From the NCBI GenBank assembly GCA_000697335.1, contig JNEM01013408.1, positions 1-27,634 of the forward strand: a stretch of 27,634 bases of DNA, read 5' to 3'. The notes under the pieces are model-generated. The model was given only the letters and a program-made list of their open reading frames with translations, did not search any database and was not told the origin of the DNA. The stretch comes from Conidiobolus incongruus B7586. Lineage: Eukaryota > Entomophthoromycota > Entomophthoromycetes > Entomophthorales > Conidiobolaceae. The position numbers and the translations under genes were made by a program. Shown piece by piece: positions 19,906-27,634 of this stretch. Every line of letters starts with the position of its first letter. Positions within the stretch are counted from its first letter, which is position 1.

Positions 19906-22330
19906 AATTATATATAATTATATATAATTATATTATTAATTGATATTAGACTTATTATAATACTCATTAGTAAACATATAATTATATATTTTGTAACATT
20001 TAATGAGTATCAGAGTTCTAATAGCTTTAACTAATTATTTAGCTTTATTTATATCATTTGGTGAATTTAATATCAACTGTTAAGTGATATAATATTTTTA
20101 ATAAATATAGATTTAATAACTTCAATTAAGATTTAATACAATATTAATTATCAACTATTGCTTATTATTAAAGACCATTTCAATTCATAATTTTTTAAAG
20201 AATTTAATTAAATGATATTAAAATATTTATTTATTTGTATTATGATATATCCCTTTTATATAATAATTAATAGATATAAAGTTTAATATAAATTTAACAT
20301 GAATTTTTTATTAACAATTAATAAAATTTTTAAATAATTATATTTATATTTGAGAAAAGATTTTCAATATTTAAATAATAATTAATGTAAAATAATTTTT
20401 TTATATTTTATTGTTTTATTTTTAGTATAAATATTTACTCATAAAAAATAAAGAAATATTAATATATCTTTTTTTAATAAATTTATAATTCTTATGAAAA
20501 TGATTTTTATTGATTAAAAAATATTTCTATAATGCATTATATTAATAATATTTTAATAAAAAATTAAATAAATATTTTTATTAATTGAATTTGGTTTAAA
20601 ATAAATTTATCTATAATAAGGATATTTTTAATAAAACATTATCTAAAAAATGGTTTATATTTTATACTTGAACTTATTTAAGTTTATATAATTAATCAAT
20701 ATTAGTTAAAAAGATGTTATCTTGAATTTCTATTGACTTTATTTAATAAACTTATTTTTTAATAGATGTTCTATATCTTGATTATATTAATATAATATTA
20801 TTATTATTTCTAACTAATTTAAATTATAAGTCAAATAATTATAGAATATAAGATATTTGAAATCAATCTTTAAAAGCTTCCAAAAGACCTTTGTCAATTA
20901 AAATATTAAATTATATTGATTTTTAAAAATTTTTTAAATAGATTTTATTATAATTATATAGTTATAAAAATATAGAGTCTATAATAAATAATATGATTTA
21001 ATATAATATTATATTATTTTTATATAAAATAATTTATCTAATAGATTATATTATAGATAGGAACTTGTATATATAAATATTGATTTTAGATTAGACATTT
21101 ATAAATTAAATATAAATATGAGATAAAATTACTATATAACTCAACTATTGAATTGAAACAAAATCAAAATTTTTATTAATAAAAATACTCTAACTATCAA
21201 TTAATACAACCAACCTATATATTTAGAAATTAAAAATTATTTTCTTTTTTTAATTCAAGAAGAATATTTTATTAATTGATTTTATATTAATAATCAAATA
21301 AAATAACAAAGTTAATTAAGATAAATTAAATATTATTAATATATAATATTCCTTCAAATCAAAATAATTTATATATAAAATCTTGATAAATATTATTTTA
21401 TAATATTCTATATATTGTAAGAATAATATAAAAATTATTTTTTTTTCATTTAATATTGCTTTTTGATATTATTCATAATAATAAAATATCTTAAATTATA
21501 TAATTAAATTATGAATCTAAAAAATAATGAAAAATTTATATAAATAAAATATTGCTTTTTATTAGTAACTATGATTTTTAATATTATTATAAATTATAAT
21601 AGAAATAATAATTATATTATAGCAATAAAATATTTGATATATATATCATAATTATTAAATAATAATATTGCTAGATTTTATATAAAATATGTTAAATTAT
21701 AATAAAAATTAAAAATATTATATTTATAATCATTTTATATTTTATAAAAATGTTATATTACACTTTATAAATCATAAATCTTAGAGAGTTTTATAATCAT
21801 TTTCATTATAATTATTATATTACTTGGGCTATTTTAACCTTAAATAATTACCAAGTTATTTAGACAAATAATAACATAAAATATTTAATTATTTTCTAAA
21901 TGTAAAATAATTTAATTATGATTATTTTTTTTTGAATTTCAAATTAATATTAATAATTCCAAATTTACAATAATTTATAGATGGGTTCTATATCAATTAA
22001 TATTTTCAAATAACGATTAATAAATGTTTTTATTATAAATTAAATTTATACTATGAATATCTTAAAACCAAAAACAGATCTTTTATTTATAAAAATCAGG
22101 TTTATATTTACTTCGATAGGAATATTTAGCTTCTTAAAAATTTTGTAAAAATATTATACATAAAGAGATGAATATGAAAATACTATTATATTTGACACCA
22201 ATTTAGAGTAAATTATATAAAACTCTAAATTCAAGCTTATAAAGCTATGTGTATTTGTAATTAAGAATTATTAAACCTTGCTACATGATTTCTGATTTAA
22301 ATTACTCATCAATATATAATTTAATTTATA
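19906..22330. other. Extremely AT-rich gene-free block (~2.4 kb)
   Basis: Nearly pure A/T with long runs and many short near-repeats. It opens with a tandem repeat of an 11-base unit (about 19908-19933, 'aattatatata' type). Its texture matches the left end of the window and differs from the ordinary spacers. No coding potential or RNA. It makes this intergenic gap about 2.4 kb longer than the others. Confidence 0.55.
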
Positions 22331-22900
22331 TAACGTATTAACTATTATAAATCTTAAAATATTGAAGAATATTTAATATGTTGCATTGGTTATAATAAGC
22401 CTTGGCCATGATACTAAAAGTTATAATAATTACATTATCAGACAAAACAATATGTTTTTTATTTAAATAGCTTAATAAAATTAATATATTTGATAGCATT
22501 ATGAGTATTGAAATTAATTGATAACTTTGCAGTTTTGAATTTAATAATCCAACCACCATATTGCTAATAATTAAAAATAATATAGAATTATACTAGTGTT
22601 TTCTTAGGGCAAGGTTTATTCAAGTTAAATCAAGTAAAAATAAGTTTAGATGCATGTCCTGCTTTGTATCTTAGGTCTGTTTAGGTTATTTATATTCATG
22701 TAATTATATAATTTAAGGCACATATAAGATTAGTGCATAAGTGTAAATGGAGGTTGCATTAATAATTGCAATTAAAGATTAGGTTAAATAGAAATAGCAT
22801 TGGATTGGGCATAAATCTCTTATAGGATTTGCTTAACAAAATTGGTTTATTCAAATTTGATATATGATTCTTTTGATTTCAGTACATAATAAATTCATGT
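22331..22900 (+). other. Coding-like patch, possible gene relic
   Basis: Raised G+C from about 22570 to 22850. The best plus-strand stretch (about 22588-22686) is open for some 34 codons and includes VFLGQGLFKLNQVKISLDA followed by CPALYLRSV. A shorter one near 22395-22462 includes LVIISLGHDTKSYNNYIIRQ. A 73-codon minus-strand frame at 22338-22559 overlaps and is Ile/Leu-rich. No family recognised; weaker than the 12748-12954 and 15180-16010 cases. Confidence 0.2.
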
Positions 22901-23186
22901 TTTATAATTTAATATAACAGATGATATATTTCTGTTATTTTTCAATTATAATAATCATTTCATTTTTTAATGATAATATAAATATCTTTTTTTATTAACT
23001 ATAATATATACTGTTTTTATTCAAAAACCTCAAAGAAAATTACGAAATAGAGATAAACAAGAGAGTTTATTTGTTAAGTAATAAATGTTTGCTCAGTCAG
23101 CATATTATTGACTAGAATTGTATTTAAATGACTAATGATCTATTCAATTAAATTAAATCAAAATGGATATAAGTTTATTTCACAAA
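22901..23186. other. Downstream flank of the last aminopeptidase gene
   Basis: AT-rich, nothing recognised. Unlike the 11313 and 16374 genes, whose sequences just past the stop resemble each other, this flank has no visible similarity to them. Confidence 0.35.
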
Positions 23187-24278
23187 TTAAATTTGAACTG
23201 GTTCTGCTAATTCGATAGCAAAAGCTGTTGAAACTTTAGCAAATTGATTAAGATAATCAAAGTCGATATCTTCAATAACGTCTCTTTCAGTATGATATCC
23301 TCTTGCCAACACAGTTTCGCAAATATGACCTGATTTATAATTTTGTTCATTAAACGAAGCATGATCAGAGCAAGCGTAACCACATTTGTCGTTCTTGGGG
23401 GCATATTTGGAATAGGTTTGAATTAATTTGGTAAGGAAAGCACTGACTGAAGGATCAGTATAGTCGGTTATCACTGCCATTGTGTTTACGTTAGAAGGTC
23501 TATAGCCAGCCATATCTAGATTAAGCATAGCAACTACATTTTTACCCTTTGAACGGTAATCACGAGCAATCACACGAGAGCCTTTGAGACCAACTTCCTC
23601 AGCAGCATAAAATTGAAATTCAATTGTCCTTTGTGGCTTGAAATTGGATGATACTAAACTCTGTAATACTTCCATAAGAAGTGTTACTCCACTACCATCG
23701 TCTGAAGCTCCGGGAGATCTTCCTCCTGTGGGATTATTCCCATTGATCGAGTCTAAATGAGAACCAAATACAACTAATTCCTGAGGATACTTATTTCCAT
23801 TGATTCTTACTATAATACTAGGTTGAGTCCAAGTGTGCTTATATTCTTCAACCGTAATATTTCCATTATACTTTGAGGCGATTTGCTTAGCATGATCACG
23901 AATGAACAAAGCAGCGTCAACACCAGATTTAGTGCTATAATATCTTGTGTGGAAGTTGGATAAACTAGTCAAAAAGCTCTTAGCACGATTGGGATCAAGG
24001 TAGCTTTGAGATTTGACAGTTTGATCTCTATATTTTATTTCTGTAGGAATAGCAAAGCTATTGATAATTCTTTGTAAATTTCTTGGTTCAACAGGGTCTT
24101 CAGTCTTATCAATGAAATGTTTGGCATCCTTGAGTAATTGATAGAATTCGTCCTTGGTAATCCATTTAGCAGGCTCAGATTCGGATAATTGGACTAATCT
24201 GTATTTTTGATCGGATAGTTCCTGAGTATGAATAAAGGAGAAAAGTCCCAAAGTTAATAAAGAGAATTTGAATTTCAT
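23187..24278 (-). CDS. Secreted M28 zinc aminopeptidase, variant active-site surround
   Basis: A 363-residue predicted extracellular aminopeptidase. The signal peptide is MKFKFSLLTLGLFSFIHT, and residues 25-170 are identical to those of the 16374-17462 gene. Predicted zinc ligands are all present: H174, D192, E228, D255, H329; E227 is the general base; C299/C303 form the loop; a sequon lies at N140. The residues around the ligands differ from the paralogues: FGSHLDSING for LGAHLDSINR, GASDDGSG for GADDDGSG (first Asp to Ser), and LNLDMAGY for LQQDMVGY. Pocket positions are H318 and C320. By analogy with Streptomyces aminopeptidase, the middle residue of the DDD cluster is the zinc bridge, so the Ser need not abolish activity. 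Residues 200-220 match the 11313-12401 gene instead. The C-terminus is EPVQI rather than EPSQ. TATAAATA lies 67 nt upstream of the ATG. Confidence 0.95.
   Translation of the reverse strand: MKFKFSLLTLGLFSFIHTQELSDQKYRLVQLSESEPAKWITKDEFYQLLKDAKHFIDKTEDPVEPRNLQRIINSFAIPTEIKYRDQTVKSQSYLDPNRAKSFLTSLSNFHTRYYSTKSGVDAALFIRDHAKQIASKYNGNITVEEYKHTWTQPSIIVRINGNKYPQELVVFGSHLDSINGNNPTGGRSPGASDDGSGVTLLMEVLQSLVSSNFKPQRTIEFQFYAAEEVGLKGSRVIARDYRSKGKNVVAMLNLDMAGYRPSNVNTMAVITDYTDPSVSAFLTKLIQTYSKYAPKNDKCGYACSDHASFNEQNYKSGHICETVLARGYHTERDVIEDIDFDYLNQFAKVSTAFAIELAEPVQI
23638..23681 (-). repeat. 44-bp tract identical to 11761-11804
   Basis: This segment, encoding LLMEVLQSLVSSNFK, is identical to the 11313-12401 gene but clearly different in the 16374-17462 gene (VMEVFNSLVLSNFK). 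It lies between tracts in which the last gene instead matches 16374-17462, so the gene switches partner twice. Confidence 0.85.
23769..24208 (-). repeat. 440-bp tract identical to 16953-17392
   Basis: Partner of the tract in the neighbouring paralogue, with no mismatch over 440 bp including third codon positions. The upstream DNA outside the coding region is not similar between the two genes, so the exchange is confined within the coding sequence. Confidence 0.93.
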
Positions 24279-24337
24279 TTTAATAACGCAACAATATAAG
24301 TCAAACTATCAATACAAGATTGAAATCATCTCTGGTA

Positions 24338-24345
24338 TATTTATA
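24338..24345 (-). promoter_or_regulatory. TATA box of the 23187-24278 gene
   Basis: TATAAATA (within TATAAATATA) on the minus strand, first base 67 nt upstream of the ATG, conserved with the other intact copies. Confidence 0.75.
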
Positions 24346-26989
24346 CTCTATCATCAATCAAATTCTACCAAATTAGTTTGACAATTTGATTATTAGATTT
24401 CAAGTATCAACTACTTTTTCGCTCGATATCCTATATTTAATTCCATTATTTTTAAATCAATCCAATAATCTAATACTTTTGAGCTAATATTCTAGAATAT
24501 ATTTAGAGTATTAACCTTGTACTAAAATTTTGTTCGATTAAAATATAATTGAGGTAAATTCAAATTCGTTTAATTTTTAGAAATATTAATTTATTAATTG
24601 TGCAATTAAACCTGATTTTGAATTTATCATATTTAAACAATGTGCTAGTCTATGAAAAAAAATTTAAATTTGTATATCACACTAAGAAATTTGGCCGACC
24701 TGATCTATTGCTGTTTGATTTTATTCTATTATTTTTGATATCGATATTAAACCAATTGCTGAAAATATTTATATATTTGGTATATATTTCATAATTAACA
24801 TCTCTATTGGTTAATATCATTATCCGAGACCTTAATTTGAATTGATTCTTTTACCTGCTAAAAATAGGACCATTATTTAAATATCAAATGTAACTCATAT
24901 AATTGATGAATATTATAATATGATTCAGACCCCTTATTTCATATTAAATAGTTATTTATTAGATTAATTGATCATTTAATTTATACCCATTAATCATTTT
25001 TAATAATATTAATTTACATAACCCAATTATGCTACGTTGATTGTATAATACGTTTAGAGGTAAATGTATAACTTAATTTGTCATAGTCATAATTTTCTTT
25101 GAAATACACTCAAATATGTATATTATTAAATAAACAAAAATATATTATTAATGGAAGGCTGTAGAATCATTTTGTTTTATTAGTCATATGAAATTCATTT
25201 AATTTATTCCAAATCTGTAAGTTTCAAAATCTTATTCGTTATATTTGATTTTTTTTCCGTAATAATTATGTGGTTATATTCCTCTAATATTCTCTGGTAA
25301 CAAAAAGTAAATATGAATACTTTTTATTATATTTGTAATTCCATAATATTAAAAATTTCAAAAATAAAGCAAAATTATATTTTGATGAATAAATTGTTAA
25401 AATATATTTTGAATGTCTATTATTTAATGCAAATATTTTGAACAATGGATTAACTTTTCAAATTATTTTATTTATTAATAAAGAAATCTAATACTACTGT
25501 AATGCGATTTTTCTGAGATTTCATTAAGTTTTTTCTGTTTTTTTTCACTCTCTTTAATCAAATATAATATTTTAATCAGTTTGATTTATTTTAGTTTGAT
25601 TCATTTAGACAACATTTTATACGATTAATATTCAATTTAATATTCGGTATTATCAATATCAACATTCTCAAGTCCAAAATTGAATTATTGCAAACAATAG
25701 TAATCTCATAAATTGATATATATTATATTGGAATCAATTAAGCAACTAATTTTTACGACAACATTATTTTCATAATCAATGGCCATAAAATATATTCAAT
25801 CTATAATTCTAATTTTTCAATTCATTTTTTTAAATATTTAATATCATTACATAATATAGCAAATTAATATATTATGGATTATTTTTTGAAATTTATATGT
25901 ATATAAATGAGTCATATATGAAGTTAAACAATAACTGAAAATATGCTATAAAAATGATGGCAAGTATTTATTTAATTAATATCCACGTATTACTCGTGAT
26001 AAATTTGGCCATAAAGTTTGTTTTCTACAAATTAATTTGTACCCAAAATTGTAAAATTTGGAATTTAATGAAATTTTGATTAAGTTTGTATTTTTGCAAA
26101 TAATCAAAAATATCATCAGTATTTCTCCATAATTATTACCAGACGAACACTGATAAGTATTTCCTTTTCAATATAATACTTTTATATTATTTTTTCTTGA
26201 AACTACCATATAAAGAAATTTCCTAATATTTAGAACTTAACTTGTGAATTGATACTATTCAATAATGAATTATCATATTTGGTATCGAAAATTTTAATGC
26301 ACTATTGCTATAGTGCATACTAAAATACATATATTTCATAGTGGAATATTACTTATATCTTTATATTTTTCTATTCCTACTACTGATATCCTAAATTTTA
26401 ATAAGCTAATTGAATTATTTTAATCAATTCTTTTCAAATTAATATTAATTATAAATTTGTGAAATGTATTTAAGAAAAAATAATTAATAGATATTATTAC
26501 ACCTAACTCAAATAATCAATTATTATATATTCATATTTTATCTGAAATTTCTTTAACCCTTCAACATCAATATATTAGGAATTAATGTATCTGTCTCATT
26601 ACCAGACTCTCAGCAAAATTTAGTGTTCTTCATTAATTATTACACTTGAATCAATGATATAGATATAAGTACAAGTAATTTTATAATATTAGATACTTAT
26701 ATAGGTAATATAGCGATAATATATGAGCTGCTTTTATAATGGTAAGTAATTTACTAATATTGTTGGTTTGATGGATTTTGATATACAATCATTTTAAATC
26801 GTGATGGTTGGTCAATCAATATAATTTTATAATTCTCAAAATGAATTTAAAACTATGATTTTGGCAATTCAATAATTATATAATATTTAATAAATACATT
26901 GATAAGGATATTTATTGTTATTATTAGTAGGGAATAATGTTTAATATTTAAGGTGGAACTTGAATTATATTAAGGTATTATATCATTTG
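24346..26989. other. Spacer upstream of the last gene, no gene recognised
   Basis: Ordinary AT-rich spacer. A plus-strand frame at 24600-24794 has no ATG (it would start at TTG or later) and no motif, and is not called. The one clear structure is the inverted repeat at 26297-26318. Confidence 0.4.
26297..26318. repeat. Inverted repeat, 9-bp perfect stems, 4-base loop
   Basis: ATGCACTAT (26297-26305) and ATAGTGCAT (26310-26318) are perfect complements around the loop TGCT. A tight hairpin of this kind could form in RNA or single-stranded DNA. No adjacent gene explains it as a terminator. Confidence 0.65.
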
Positions 26990-27634
26990 TTATATCTTAC
27001 CCTGAAATAAATTTATAATTAATATAATTAATTAAATATAATTTATAAAATCAATATTTATGTTTTTTAAAAAAATCTCTAACTTTGAATTTTAAATTAA
27101 ATATATTTTGAAAACTGATTAAAATCTTTAACTTATAATTACAAAATAATTTAAAAAATAAATATCATGATAAATCTCTTCAAATATCTATATAAAATAA
27201 ATTCAATAGTTTTGATAAATTGATTTTATTAAAATATAGGAAAAAAGCAAAAAAAGTTGAAAATTTTATTCAATATTTTGCTATATTTTGATATCTTCAT
27301 TTTTTTGTTGGTATAGTATTTAATATATCAATAAATAATAATTGGATATTATATTTGCAACTATAAAATATAAGTATTATAATTTTAATATATTTAAATA
27401 TATAGACTAACATGCAAAAATGATTTATAAAATCAAAATCACTTATATATTTATCTTAATTTATATAATTCTTAATAAATAAATTTAAATTAAAATATAT
27501 AATTTACTTATATTTTTGATTATAACTAATTATATTTGATTATATTTTATTAACTATTAGTTAATATATTAAAACTTAAAATTTAACTAAAATGAATTAT
27601 AAATTTATAGGTTTATAAGTTAAAAGGATATAAA
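26990..27634. other. Extremely AT-rich block, right end
   Basis: Nearly pure A/T with no open frame or RNA, similar in texture to 1-1560 and 19906-22330. It continues beyond the window. Confidence 0.45.

Noticed and set aside
2646-24278. Introns in the aminopeptidase genes
   Set aside because: Each intact gene reads without interruption from signal peptide to C-terminus with all conserved blocks at normal spacing, so no intron is needed.
1-27634. tRNA genes, CRISPR arrays, complete DNA transposons or LINEs
   Set aside because: I found no B-box with a matching cloverleaf, no regularly spaced repeats, and no transposase or reverse-transcriptase motifs on either strand.

Overview
The window looks like a very AT-rich fungal nuclear contig. 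The genes are intronless, G+C-normal islands (roughly 40% by eye) set in spacers of about 80% A+T or more. All recognisable genes encode one family of secreted zinc aminopeptidase (peptidase family M28, the fungal leucine-aminopeptidase / Vibrio aminopeptidase type). A tandem expansion of secreted proteases in such AT-rich DNA would suit an early-diverging, possibly insect-associated fungus such as a Conidiobolus-like entomophthoralean. That lineage guess is inference and weak.

Layout: five family members lie head-to-tail on the minus strand. Four are intact (2646-3740, 11313-12401, 16374-17462, 23187-24278) and one is a decayed copy (7092-8117). Start codons lie 4.4, 4.3, 5.1 and 6.8 kb apart. 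The last step is long because the final spacer also holds a G+C-rich island of unknown nature (about 19443-19905) followed by about 2.4 kb of extremely AT-rich DNA. Each intact gene has a signal peptide, a propeptide-like region, all five predicted zinc ligands, the catalytic Glu, the CGYAC disulfide loop, and a TATAAATA box 63-70 nt upstream of the ATG. The pseudogene lacks the TATA box and the catalytic Glu-Glu.

The three right-hand genes are mosaics of one another. A 440-bp tract is base-for-base identical between the 16.4-kb and 23.2-kb genes. A 201-bp tract is identical between the 11.3-kb and 16.4-kb genes. Shorter tracts join all three pairwise. This is the pattern expected from gene conversion. 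In contrast, a short stretch just after the disulfide loop, which by alignment to the Vibrio enzyme lines the substrate pocket, differs in every copy (Arg/Arg, Ile/Ser, Phe/Phe, His/Cys). The likely picture is a protease array whose scaffold is homogenised while its specificity pocket diversifies.

The spacers hold no gene I can recognise. Several short patches (around 5740-6400, 12748-13060, 15180-16010 and 22560-22850) have raised G+C and protein-like short open frames, and may be remnants of other decayed genes. Other structure includes a diverged ~276-bp direct repeat near the left end, an (AT)n microsatellite, and three clean inverted repeats. I saw no tRNA, rRNA, CRISPR array or convincing complete mobile element.
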